Source: Limnospira fusiformis SAG 85.79 (GTDB lineage: Bacteria > Cyanobacteriota > Cyanobacteriia > Cyanobacteriales > Microcoleaceae). From it: a DNA stretch of 64,000 bases. Of the stretch, positions 8,912 to 18,505 are shown piece by piece. The first letter of the stretch is position 1. The number at the start of each line of letters is the position of its first letter. The notes under the pieces were generated by a model. It was not told the DNA's origin and did no database searches. It was given only the letters and a program-made list of their open reading frames with translations. The stretch is from NCBI RefSeq assembly GCF_012516315.1, contig NZ_CP051185.1:2841403-2905402 (forward strand). Direction: 5' to 3'. The translations under genes were made by a program, and so were the position numbers.

Positions 8912-10420
8912 ATGAAATCTTCACTGGTAATTCTGTACCATCGCGAACCCTACGATGAGGTAATCGAAAATGGAAAAATTCACTACCGAGCCAAAAAAAG
9001 CCCTAATGGTATCGTACCGACCCTAAAAAGTTTCTTTGCTAACGTTAATAAAGGCACTTGGGTAGCTTGGAAACAAGTAACGGCGAAGCAAAAAGCGGAC
9101 TTTCAAGAAAGAGTAGAAGTAGAAGATGAAGGCAACTATACTGTGCGCCGCATAGCCTTAAACGCGGACCAGGTTAAACATTTTTACCACATCACCTCTA
9201 AAGAGGCATTCTGGCCAGTTCTACACTCGTTCCCCTACCATTTCACCTCGGAAACAGCAGACTGGGAAAACTTTACCACGATTAATCGTTTATTTGCAGA
9301 AGCAGCCTGCGAAGAGGCGGCAGATGATGCCTTAATTTGGATTCATGACTATAACCTATGGTTGGCGGCGCGCTACATTCGGGAAATGAAACCGGATGCA
9401 CGGATTGCGTTCTTTCATCATACGCCATTTCCGTCGGTGGATGTGTTTAATATCCTACCTTGGCGACAGGAAATTGTGGAGAGTCTTTTATGCTGCGATT
9501 TAGTCGGTTTCCATATTCCTCGCTACTCGGAGAATTTTGTAAATGTCGCCCGCAGTTTGTGCGAGATAAAAGTGGTTAAACGGGAACCTGTAGCCCCTCA
9601 TCTTACCAAAGTAGGAACGGCTTTAGCAGAACCAGAAATGGTCAGCCAACTTGAGTATAAGGGTCAAATAGTGAATATTGACGCTTTCCCGGTGGGTACA
9701 AATCCGGGTTTCATAGAATCGGTTTTAGAGAAGCCAGAGGGTCAGTCACGATTGACGGCAATTAGTAAAGAATTAGGCGATCGCAAATTGATTTTGGCTG
9801 CGGGTCGGGTGGATTATGTCAAGGGAAATCGGCAGATGTTAGAAGCCTATGAGCGACTGTTAGAACGTCGCCAAGATTTACATGGAAAAGTTCAGTTTCT
9901 GATGACTTGTGTATCGGCGGCTGATGGGATGCGGGTTTATAAAACGGCTCAACATCAAATCGAGCAATTAGTAGGGAAAATTAACGGCAGATTTGCGCGC
10001 CTAGATTGGATGCCGACTTTGTTATTTACCCAGCCTATACCGCTGTCGGATTTGTTTTCCTATTACCGATTAGCTGATGTCTGCTGGACTACTCCCTTGC
10101 GGGATGGTTTGAACCTGGTAGCTAAAGAATATGTGGTCGCCAGAGAAGATCGCGGCGGTGTCTTGGTGCTGTCGGAATTTGTGGGGGCGGCGGTGGAACT
10201 TCCCCAGGCGGTTTTGACTAATCCCTATTCGACTCAGCGCATGGATGAGGCGATCGAATATGCTTTGGCTATGGACCCCCAAGAACAAAAACAGCGGATG
10301 GCTGAAATGCATAAAACTGTAGTTAAATATGATGTCAAGTATTGGGCGGATCATGTGTTTGAACGTTTCGAGTCTATGACACATCAAAAAGCTGCTGTTA
10401 AACAGGCGGTGGCTGTTTAA
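8912..10420 (+). CDS. ggpS: Glucosylglycerol-phosphate synthase
   Basis: 502 residues, a GT20 (trehalose-phosphate synthase-like) retaining glycosyltransferase. It transfers glucose from ADP-glucose to glycerol 3-phosphate, the first step of glucosylglycerol synthesis in moderately salt-tolerant cyanobacteria. Visible signatures: an N-terminal MKSSLVILYHREPYDE typical of GgpS rather than OtsA, WIHDYNLWL (about 145), FFHHTPFPS (about 168), ILAAGRVDYVKGN (about 293) and LRDGLNLVAKEYV (about 397) near the nucleotide-sugar site. Length agrees with Synechocystis GgpS. It is followed by glpD and gpsA on the same strand; the matching phosphatase gene (ggpP) is not in the window. Confidence 0.9.
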   Translation: MKSSLVILYHREPYDEVIENGKIHYRAKKSPNGIVPTLKSFFANVNKGTWVAWKQVTAKQKADFQERVEVEDEGNYTVRRIALNADQVKHFYHITSKEAFWPVLHSFPYHFTSETADWENFTTINRLFAEAACEEAADDALIWIHDYNLWLAARYIREMKPDARIAFFHHTPFPSVDVFNILPWRQEIVESLLCCDLVGFHIPRYSENFVNVARSLCEIKVVKREPVAPHLTKVGTALAEPEMVSQLEYKGQIVNIDAFPVGTNPGFIESVLEKPEGQSRLTAISKELGDRKLILAAGRVDYVKGNRQMLEAYERLLERRQDLHGKVQFLMTCVSAADGMRVYKTAQHQIEQLVGKINGRFARLDWMPTLLFTQPIPLSDLFSYYRLADVCWTTPLRDGLNLVAKEYVVAREDRGGVLVLSEFVGAAVELPQAVLTNPYSTQRMDEAIEYALAMDPQEQKQRMAEMHKTVVKYDVKYWADHVFERFESMTHQKAAVKQAVAV

Positions 10421-10521
10421 AAAACTCGCCATTCGGTTAATTGGTGATACCATGCGGAAAGGACATCAATTAGCCGAATTTCTGATGTTAAAGTAGCCAA
10501 GAAAACTAAACTCTAATCATC

Positions 10522-12216
10522 ATGGGAGACTATCAAAAAATTCAGGCGGAAACCTACGATTTAATTGTGATTGGCGGTGGTATAAATGGAGCCGGAGTAG
10601 CTCGTGATGCGGCGCTGAGGGGCTTAAAAACTATTTTAATTGAAAAAGGGGATTTTGCGGGGGCGACCTCAAGCTGGTCTACTAGGCTGGTTCATGGAGG
10701 ATTACGTTATCTGGAATATTTCGAGTTTCCCCTAGTGCGTGAGTCCCTGCGAGAGCGAGAAATTTTACTGCGGACAGCGCCCCATTTAGTTAAACCACTG
10801 TTATTAACTGTACCAGTTTATGGGGGGCGATCGCGTCCTTATTGGAAAATTTGGGCGGGAATGCTGCTTTATGATGTGTTCAGCTATGACAAGAGTTTAC
10901 CGACTCATAGAATGCTACCTAACACCCAATTTCAGCAATTATTCCGGTCCTTAGATAAGGAAAATCTGAAAGGCGGCGCTCAGTATTATGATGCTCAAGT
11001 AGAATATGCTGAGAGGTTGTGTCTGGAAAATATTATCGCGGCTAAACAAGCGGGCGCAACCATTCTTAATTATGTGGAAGTGACGGGACTTGACCGGGAA
11101 GGAAAACGCATTAATAAACTGAATTGTCGGGATGTTTTCAGTGGGGAAACTTTTACGGTTAAGGGTAGTCCGAAGGCGGTAGTTATCAATACTTCTGGCC
11201 CTTGGGTCGATCGCGTTTGTAAATTGGGGCGACAGAAAGACGAAGCCGCGCCCATTGGCACAACTCGCAAAATCGGTGGCACTAAAGGCAGCCATATTAT
11301 TGTAGATCCCTTCCCTGGTGCGCCGGAAACTTCCCTATATGTAGAGGCAAAATCCGACGGACGACCGTTTTTTATTGTGCCTTGGTTGGGAATGTATCTC
11401 ATTGGCACTACGGATATTTATTTTAATGAGAATCTGGAAGCCATTAAGGCAGATAATGATGAAATTGATTATCTGTTGCGGGAAACTAATGGCATTCTTC
11501 CTACCGCTGAACTTTCGCGTCAAGACGTGAAGTTTACCTATTCTGGGGTCCGCCCCCTTCCCTATGTGGAACCTAGCCAAAAAACGGCTGCTATCACCCG
11601 GAAACACATTGTTTATGACCATGATAAAGATGGGGTGGAAAATCTGCTATCTTTGATTGGTGGAAAACTAACCACCTATCGCCAGGTGGCGGAAGAGTTG
11701 GTTGAGGCGAGTTATCAGAAAATGGGGCGACCTGCGCCACGGTGTGAGACGGACACGCCACTACCTGGGGCAATTTTCCCTAATGATACTCGCATCGGAC
11801 AAGCCCTTTATGATTATCGCCCCCAACTACCTCTCAAAACTATTCATCATCTGTTTTCGATTTATGGGGCGCGGGCGCTGGAGGTGTTGCAGCTAACTGA
11901 TGAACATGAAGAGTTGAGGGAAAAAATTACCCCGGCTTTACCTGATATTAAAGCCCAACTGGTCTACGGAGTGCGATCGGAAATGGCAAAAACTTTGGTG
12001 GATATTACCCGGCGACGAACTACTCTAGCGATGCACGCGCGCTATGGGTTAGATTTATTACCGACTATCACTGAGACTCTGCAAAAATATGCGGGCTGGA
12101 CTCAAGAAAAATGCGATCGCGAACTGGTAGCCTACCATGACTATATGCGGTTAAACTGCATTCCCGATTATGAATTGGAGGCTGGGGAAAAGGCTGTATC
12201 ACCTCAAATGGTTTAA
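10522..12216 (+). CDS. glpD: FAD-dependent glycerol-3-phosphate dehydrogenase
   Basis: 564 residues. The N-terminal FAD-binding Rossmann motif is VIGGGINGAGVARDAA (about residues 16-31), followed by TSSWSTRLVHGGLRYLE, the conserved GlpD signature. GTTDIYF and a C-terminal DAO_C-like domain are also present. It oxidises glycerol 3-phosphate to dihydroxyacetone phosphate and passes electrons to quinone; the protein is normally peripheral to the membrane. It lies 101 bp after ggpS and 69 bp before gpsA on the same strand, so it probably helps recycle glycerol released by GghA. glpK is not in the window. Confidence 0.9.
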   Translation: MGDYQKIQAETYDLIVIGGGINGAGVARDAALRGLKTILIEKGDFAGATSSWSTRLVHGGLRYLEYFEFPLVRESLREREILLRTAPHLVKPLLLTVPVYGGRSRPYWKIWAGMLLYDVFSYDKSLPTHRMLPNTQFQQLFRSLDKENLKGGAQYYDAQVEYAERLCLENIIAAKQAGATILNYVEVTGLDREGKRINKLNCRDVFSGETFTVKGSPKAVVINTSGPWVDRVCKLGRQKDEAAPIGTTRKIGGTKGSHIIVDPFPGAPETSLYVEAKSDGRPFFIVPWLGMYLIGTTDIYFNENLEAIKADNDEIDYLLRETNGILPTAELSRQDVKFTYSGVRPLPYVEPSQKTAAITRKHIVYDHDKDGVENLLSLIGGKLTTYRQVAEELVEASYQKMGRPAPRCETDTPLPGAIFPNDTRIGQALYDYRPQLPLKTIHHLFSIYGARALEVLQLTDEHEELREKITPALPDIKAQLVYGVRSEMAKTLVDITRRRTTLAMHARYGLDLLPTITETLQKYAGWTQEKCDRELVAYHDYMRLNCIPDYELEAGEKAVSPQMV

Positions 12217-12285
12217 CCATTGGTGATGCTGAGGGCTAGTCCCTGTGAAAATGTACCCTTGTTTAGATAGAATAACGAAGATTTT

Positions 12286-13236
12286 ATGGAATTTCCAGAT
12301 AAGGAACAGGCAACCCTGACAGTTTTGGGGGCGGGGGCTTGGGGTAGTGCGCTGGCTGAGTTGGCGGGTCATAATGGCCATAAAATTAATCTCTGGTCTC
12401 GCCGTTTAGGTAATACTTTGGAGGAAGCGGTAGAAGGCGCTGATTTAATCGTTTCTGCTATTTCTATGAAAGGGGTGGCGGCGACGGCGGGAAAACTCCA
12501 GGAAATTGGTATCCCCGATCATGTTCCTATTCTCACTGCGACTAAAGGCTTGGACGCGGAAAGTACCCGGACTCCTTCTCAAATTTGGCACGAGGATTTC
12601 CCAGATCATCCCATTGTGGTACTATCTGGACCTAATCTGTCGGCGGAAATTGAACGACATCTTCCGGCGGCGACGGTGGTAGCAAGTGCTGATATGGCGG
12701 CGGCGGAGTTCGCCCAAAAGCTATTTGCTTCCAGTTTGCTGCGGGTTTATACCAGTAATGACCCCATGGGGACGGAGTTGGGGGGGACTTTGAAAAATGT
12801 AATTGCGATCGCCTCTGGGGTTTGTGATGGTTTAGAATTGGGCATTAATGCCAAATCTGCCCTCCTGACCCGGGCGCTAACGGAAATGATCCGCATTGGG
12901 ACCCATTTGGGGGGACAGACAGAGACGTTTTTTGGTCTGTCCGGTTTGGGGGATATGTTAGCCACCTGTAATAGTGCTTTAAGTCGTAATTATCGGGTGG
13001 GTTATGGTTTGGCTAAGGGTAAAACCTTGGAGGTGATTTTACAGGAGTTGGGTAGTACCGCCGAAGGGGTAAATACCACTAATGTACTGATTGCTATTGC
13101 TAACCGCGAAAAAATTCCGGTTCCCATTTCTGAAGAGGTCTATCGCTTATTGAACAATGAAATCAACCCCCAAGAAGCGGTTGAAGCCTTGATGGAAAGG
13201 GATTTAAAACCGGAGTTTCACGAACAAGAGTTTTAA
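12286..13236 (+). CDS. gpsA: NAD(P)-dependent glycerol-3-phosphate dehydrogenase
   Basis: 316 residues. The N-terminal dinucleotide-binding motif is VLGAGAWGSALAEL (about 15-28); further GpsA hallmarks are TATKGLD, VLSGPNLSAEI and the substrate/catalytic region TLKNVIAIASGVCDGLELG (about 166-184) with LTRALTEMIRIG. It reduces dihydroxyacetone phosphate to glycerol 3-phosphate, the acceptor for GgpS and the backbone of membrane lipids. The start ATG at 12286 follows TAACGAAG with a weak ribosome-binding site. Its position after ggpS and glpD suggests a glycerol-3-phosphate supply role in salt adaptation (inference). Confidence 0.92.
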   Translation: MEFPDKEQATLTVLGAGAWGSALAELAGHNGHKINLWSRRLGNTLEEAVEGADLIVSAISMKGVAATAGKLQEIGIPDHVPILTATKGLDAESTRTPSQIWHEDFPDHPIVVLSGPNLSAEIERHLPAATVVASADMAAAEFAQKLFASSLLRVYTSNDPMGTELGGTLKNVIAIASGVCDGLELGINAKSALLTRALTEMIRIGTHLGGQTETFFGLSGLGDMLATCNSALSRNYRVGYGLAKGKTLEVILQELGSTAEGVNTTNVLIAIANREKIPVPISEEVYRLLNNEINPQEAVEALMERDLKPEFHEQEF

Positions 13237-13242
13237 TTGTGT

Positions 13243-14492
13243 TTAATCACTGGTTGGGGTTTGCTGTTGGGGAATTTTGATGATGAATTCGGTTCCGGTT
13301 TCGGGGTCGGATTTAACTTCGATGGTTCCCCTATGGCTTTCGGTGATAATTTTATGGCTGAGACTTAATCCCATACCTGTACCTATTTGGGGGGGTTTGG
13401 TGGTGAATAGGGGTTCAAAAATGCGTCGCATACTGATTCGGGAATGCCGTCACCATTATCATAAATCCTGATTGTTACCCAACCCTCCCCTGATTTATCC
13501 GAAGTTTCCGCCTCCGTCGTAATCTTAATTTGGGGCTGAAACTCATTATCTTCTTCTCGGTTAGTATCCAAACTGTCGATCGCATTATTTAACAAGTTCA
13601 TAAACACCTGATTAAGTTGCCCTGGGTAGCATTGCACCTGGGGCAATTTCCCGTAGTTTTGAACCATCTGAATCCCGCGACCTTTTTTACCTTTAATACG
13701 TCCTTGTAAAATCAGGAGAATATCTGCCAGACCTTGATGAATGTCAACGGTTTTTAATTCCCCATCATCCTGCTTATAAAAATTACGCAGAGACTCCACC
13801 AAATGGCGGATTCTGTCGGTTCCCAGTTTGATTGATTCTAGCAGTTTCGGAAAATCTTCTAGCAGAAATTCTAAATCAATATCCTCGATTCTTTCCTCAA
13901 TGTCTGCCGCAGGTTCGGGATAAGTTTCACCATACAACTCTACCAATTCCATTAAATCTTGAGCGTAACCAGTCGCATGGTTAATATTACCAGTCACAAA
14001 GGAAACCGGGTTATTAATTTCGTGGGCAATACCGGACACCATTTGCCCCAAATTCAGCATCTTTTCGCTGTATAAGAGTTGTTGATAAGCCTGTTTTAAA
14101 TGTTTATTTTGGGCAGAAATTTTTAAACCACATCGCACCCGCGCTAAAAGTCCATCAATTTCAATGGGTTTGCTCATCCATTCATCCACTCGGTATTGAG
14201 CAGTTAAGTCCGCCATTGAACTAGAATCCTCTAGTTGTTCCTGGGCGGTCAAGATGATGAAAAAGGTAGGGGCTAATGTGGGATGGGAACGCAGTTTCTG
14301 ACATACTTCTAAGCCATTTAACTCCGGTAACATCCAATCACAAATAATTAACTCTGGGGACAGACTTTCGGCTAACTCTAGGGCGGTTTTACCATCTTCT
14401 GCGATCGCCACTTTATACCCTTGTTCTTCTAGGGTATTCTGTAGAATCATTTGGGTGGCGATGTCATCATCAACAATTAGAATAGTTGCCAT
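13243..14492 (-). pseudogene. Response regulator-histidine kinase, frameshifted in its ATPase domain
   Basis: The first reading frame (13383-14492) gives a REC domain (ILIVDDDIATQ, phospho-acceptor Asp in LIICDWMLPELNG, LTAQ, SKPIE), a dimerisation/phospho-acceptor helix (SGIAHEINNPVSFV) and the first half of a HATPase_c domain (N box FMNLLNNAID, then IYDNGDGIPESV). Just after that the frame is lost. The rest (RRIFEPLFTTKPPQIGTGMG, LSLSHKII, final strands) continues in another frame at 13243-13431. A single missing base near 13432 would restore a normal REC-HisKA-HATPase protein. Either the gene is broken or the base is a sequencing error. It lies downstream of a large hybrid kinase on the same strand. 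Confidence 0.8.
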
Positions 14493-14558
14493 GGGTTGAT
14501 ATTGATTAATTGAGTAGTTACTGTGATGTTAGTTAGTCTATTTTGCCATGTTTTGTGA

Positions 14559-17500
14559 TCAGCTATAAAATTTTTGTTCAATAAAACTATCCACCCGGCT
14601 AAGATTTTCCGCGAGGGAGTCAATTAGACTCATACATCCCTCGATAGTTTGGTGGCGGGCTTTTTGTTCGATATCGGCGGCGATCGCAGTTAAAATCGCT
14701 ACTCCCACATTACCACTAGAACCTTTGATGCGGTGAGCTACCATAGCCATAACTTGAAAGTCTGATGCGCTGGTAGCTTGGCGCAGTTTCGCTAGATCTT
14801 GGTGAGCATTTTCCATAAATACAGCCAATAGCTTTTTCTGAAATTCAACCTTACCCCTAGAAATTGTCTGGAGGCGGTCTAAATCGACCAGCAGGCTGGG
14901 TTTATCCTGGTTTTGGTTATTTTGTATGGTTTTGCGGGTCTGGCTGGGTGTAGGGGCATTTGTGCCGGGCATTTGTTGCCGACGGGCGGCCCAAGTTTGC
15001 AGTTTAAATGCTAACTCCTCCTGGGTTATGGGTTTGCTGATATAATCATCCATACCTGCTGATAGGCATTTTTGGCGATCGCTAGGCATGGCGTGGGCGG
15101 TGAGGGCGATGACAGTGGTATGGCGATCGTTTCCTTCCCGTTTCCGTAGTTCCTCAGTTGTGGCATAACCATCTAATTTAGGCATCTGACAATCCATAAA
15201 CACTAGGTCATAATGGCGATCGTTTAATAATTCCAGCACCTGTTCTCCATTTTCCGCCAAATCAGCTTCAATACCTAATAAACTCAACTGATTTAACAAT
15301 ACCTGTTGATTAATAGGATGATCCTCAGCCAGTAAAACTTTTAAATCCAAACCCGCAGGGGAGAGGGTGCTAGAATTATCCCCCAAGCTATCACGACCCG
15401 AATGAAACTCGGCTAAATTCACCGTAATTTCATTAGCCATAGCTGTGAGTAAAGCATCAAATAATCGAGAAGCGCGCACAGGTTTAATTAAATAACTTTT
15501 AGCCAAGCCATCATCTAATAAATCTTCCACCGAACTTAGGCGGCGCATAGAAGTCATTAGCACTAACTTAGTCGCACTCATGAGGGGTTCATTTTGGATA
15601 ACTGCCGCTAAATTTTGCTTTCCATAAATTAACAGATTTTGGTCAAAAATTGCCAAATTAAAGGGTTGGTTATTATGGGCGGCATCACGCAACTTTGACA
15701 AAGCCATTTCTGGGTCGGAGGCTTCCTGAAGTTCCATCCCCCAAGATTGAATCAGATAGCGGACAGACTGGCGCACACTCGCATTAGCATCGACCACCAA
15801 AATTTTTAACTTAGTTAAGGTATCTGGTAAATTGGGAAATGATGCAGTTTTGGATATAGAAAAAGGCAGAGTAAACCAAAAAGTGCTACCTTGATCAACC
15901 ACACTTTCCAAGCCAATTTCTCCCCCCATAACCTCTAAAAGTTGCTTACAAATTACTAAGCCTAACCCGGTTCCTCCAAATTTACGGGTGGTGGAAGCAT
16001 CTACCTGAGAAAAAGCCTCAAATACCCGTTCTTGAGCCTCAGCCGGAATACCAATGCCAGTATCTTGCACTTCATAACGTAATGTCAAAGGAGCATTAAT
16101 ATCATAGTTAGGAGGGCGGCTAACTCGCAGGGTTACTTCTCCAGCGGGGGTAAATTTAATGCCATTACTCATCAAATTTAAAAGTACCTGTCGCAGTCTA
16201 CCGGGGTCGCCGCGCAGATAACGGGGAACATTGCGATCGACAATAGCCGCTAATTCAATGCCCTTATTTTCAGCCTGAGCCGCCAATAAATCAATGATAT
16301 TTTCTAGGCATTCTTCCAGGTCAAAATCTAGTTCTTCTAGTTCAATCTCTTGGGCTTCTAATTTGGAGAAATCGAGAATATCATTAATGATAGACAAGAG
16401 ATGATCGGCACTGGTGCGAATCGCCTGGACAAAATCTTTTTGTTTAGTATCTAGTTCAGTTTTCAGCAATAATCCAGTCATCCCCAAAACCCCATTCATA
16501 GGGGTTCTAATTTCATGGCTCATATTAGCGAGAAATTGGGATTTTAGCCGAGAGTTTTCCAAGGCTGCTTCTCGTGCTTTCACCAATTCATCAATGGGAT
16601 AAGTGGCAATAACCACCCCGCCTATTTCCTGATTTAAGGTATACCAAGGATGAATCGCCCAGCGAAAATATCCCTGGGAACCATCGGGATAAGTCATCAC
16701 ATCTTCCGAGCAGGAAATAACCTCGCCAGCAATAGCTTTACGGTACAGTTCTCGACAGGTTTCTGAGATATGGGGGAAAATTTCATAGTGGCTACGACCA
16801 ACTAAGGATTCTTGGGGAAGATGATACTCTTGTAGCCAGCGATCGCTATAAGCTATATAGCGCATAGAACAATCTAAAATGGCTACAGCCACGGGAGCAT
16901 TAGTAATAATTTGCTGGAGTTGTTCTCGCTCTTTTTGGAGGGTGCTAGTTTTCAGTTTTCGGGATGTTATATCACGTTGTACAAAGACAAAATGGCTGAC
17001 TTTTCCCGTGTCATCAGTGACCGGAGAAATACTAAGATCCGCCCAATATTTCGAGCCATTCTGACGGTAGTTAATCAATTCCACTTGTATCGACTCACTC
17101 TGGCTGAGGGCGACTTCAACTCGCTTTAATTGTTGCTCGTCTGTGTCTATTCCTTGCAGAATATTGGGATTTTTACCAATGATACCTTCGGGCTGATATC
17201 CGGTCAGATTAGTAAAGGCTTTATTAATATAAACTATCTGGGAATCCGTCGTGTTTTCGGGGTTAGATTGAGCGATCGCGATCGCATCAGTGGTGTGGCT
17301 GACGGCTGATTCTAGTAACCTAAGCCTCTGTTCTTGGTGTTTGCCTTCCGTGATATCACTACCAATATTACACACGGCTAAAATATGTCTATTTTGATTA
17401 AAAATCGGAAAATTTACGGATATAAATTGGCGAATTTTACCATGATAATTGACTATATTTTGGTGAGTTTGCTGCACTCTACCACTGTCGAAAACTTTTT

Positions 17501-18287
17501 GATCCGATTCTTGTAGTTTTTGGGCGATAGTTGTTGGCAATAAATCATAGTTGGTTTTACCAAGAATCTCCTGGGCTGGTCGATTTAAGAAAATTTCGCA
17601 CTGACGATTAACCATAATATAACGGTTTTGACTATCTTTGGCACAGATCAGCGCCGGACAGTTATCAAGAATAGCTTGCAGCAAATGTTTCTCTTGTGTA
17701 GCATTCGTGGCTATCACTTGCTGCTGTTGAATTTGTAGTTTTAATTGTTTAATGGTTTCCTGAAGTTCAGCGGTCTGATCTTGAATGGTCAACAGAAGAT
17801 CTGATTGGCTATTTTTGACAGGTGCTTGTGTGTGTTGCCGTGGGTAGCGGGTGGTTTCTGGCCAAGAATTAGGGTTGAGGAGTAGACCATTTGAGTTTTG
17901 GAGTTGGGGGGTTGACTCACCCAGCCCCAGACCGGGGATTAATTTAAGTAGTCCCTGGATAATTGATAGGGAAATAATGAAAGCGATCGCCCCTACTGTT
18001 AAAATCAGGTTAGGTGTAGGATTTAACCAAGTCTCTCCCTGTAACAGAATAAAGCTACCAGTACAGAGGACAAACAACGCACATAGAAAGATTAATCGGC
18101 GCAGGGGAAGATCCCGCCAGCTCCAGATGATGTAGAATAACAGCAGGGCGAGAATGTAGTCAGCGATCGCCAATAGAAAAGATACCCTCTGTGGTAACAC
18201 CATTGGCTCTATAAATCCTAGGTGGGCGATTAAAGCTAGATCTGGGGCTGATAGTTGACTGACCATTGCCATTACTGTTAAAACCAT
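14559..18287 (-). CDS. Membrane-anchored hybrid sensor histidine kinase (PAS-HisKA-HATPase-REC-REC-HPt)
   Basis: 1242 residues. Domains in order: four or so membrane helices (about 12-125), a short coiled coil (about 165-200), three PAS domains (about 205-310, 325-440, 460-570), HisKA with SHEIRTPMNGVLGM (about 590), HATPase_c with DTGIGIPAEAQ and KFGGTGLGLVI (about 740-770), a first receiver that is divergent (only one acidic residue in ILVVDANAS, but Asp retained in LAIFDQN and Lys in LIKPV), a canonical receiver (LLAEDHPIN, FMDCQMPKLDGY, SKPIT; about 985-1105), and a C-terminal HPt with AHRIKGSSGNVG (about 1185). This is a complete internal phosphorelay. The signal is unknown. The next gene downstream is the frameshifted REC-kinase. 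Confidence 0.88.
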   Translation of the reverse strand: MVLTVMAMVSQLSAPDLALIAHLGFIEPMVLPQRVSFLLAIADYILALLLFYIIWSWRDLPLRRLIFLCALFVLCTGSFILLQGETWLNPTPNLILTVGAIAFIISLSIIQGLLKLIPGLGLGESTPQLQNSNGLLLNPNSWPETTRYPRQHTQAPVKNSQSDLLLTIQDQTAELQETIKQLKLQIQQQQVIATNATQEKHLLQAILDNCPALICAKDSQNRYIMVNRQCEIFLNRPAQEILGKTNYDLLPTTIAQKLQESDQKVFDSGRVQQTHQNIVNYHGKIRQFISVNFPIFNQNRHILAVCNIGSDITEGKHQEQRLRLLESAVSHTTDAIAIAQSNPENTTDSQIVYINKAFTNLTGYQPEGIIGKNPNILQGIDTDEQQLKRVEVALSQSESIQVELINYRQNGSKYWADLSISPVTDDTGKVSHFVFVQRDITSRKLKTSTLQKEREQLQQIITNAPVAVAILDCSMRYIAYSDRWLQEYHLPQESLVGRSHYEIFPHISETCRELYRKAIAGEVISCSEDVMTYPDGSQGYFRWAIHPWYTLNQEIGGVVIATYPIDELVKAREAALENSRLKSQFLANMSHEIRTPMNGVLGMTGLLLKTELDTKQKDFVQAIRTSADHLLSIINDILDFSKLEAQEIELEELDFDLEECLENIIDLLAAQAENKGIELAAIVDRNVPRYLRGDPGRLRQVLLNLMSNGIKFTPAGEVTLRVSRPPNYDINAPLTLRYEVQDTGIGIPAEAQERVFEAFSQVDASTTRKFGGTGLGLVICKQLLEVMGGEIGLESVVDQGSTFWFTLPFSISKTASFPNLPDTLTKLKILVVDANASVRQSVRYLIQSWGMELQEASDPEMALSKLRDAAHNNQPFNLAIFDQNLLIYGKQNLAAVIQNEPLMSATKLVLMTSMRRLSSVEDLLDDGLAKSYLIKPVRASRLFDALLTAMANEITVNLAEFHSGRDSLGDNSSTLSPAGLDLKVLLAEDHPINQQVLLNQLSLLGIEADLAENGEQVLELLNDRHYDLVFMDCQMPKLDGYATTEELRKREGNDRHTTVIALTAHAMPSDRQKCLSAGMDDYISKPITQEELAFKLQTWAARRQQMPGTNAPTPSQTRKTIQNNQNQDKPSLLVDLDRLQTISRGKVEFQKKLLAVFMENAHQDLAKLRQATSASDFQVMAMVAHRIKGSSGNVGVAILTAIAADIEQKARHQTIEGCMSLIDSLAENLSRVDSFIEQKFYS

Positions 18288-18505
18288 TAATACTGAAATT
18301 TGTATAAGACTAAGCTGACAGAAAAATTGCCTCTATCTCAAGGATGAATTATTGTTACTATTGACACATCTACCTGTAGGGATACCTTAATAATCCCTAA
18401 AATCGTCAGTCGATTTCAGGAATTATATAGCTATTGCTTGTAGATGCACAGGAGCTATCCTATAGAAAATATAAACTTGAATCATTGGGGTAGGAAGGTG
18501 TACTT

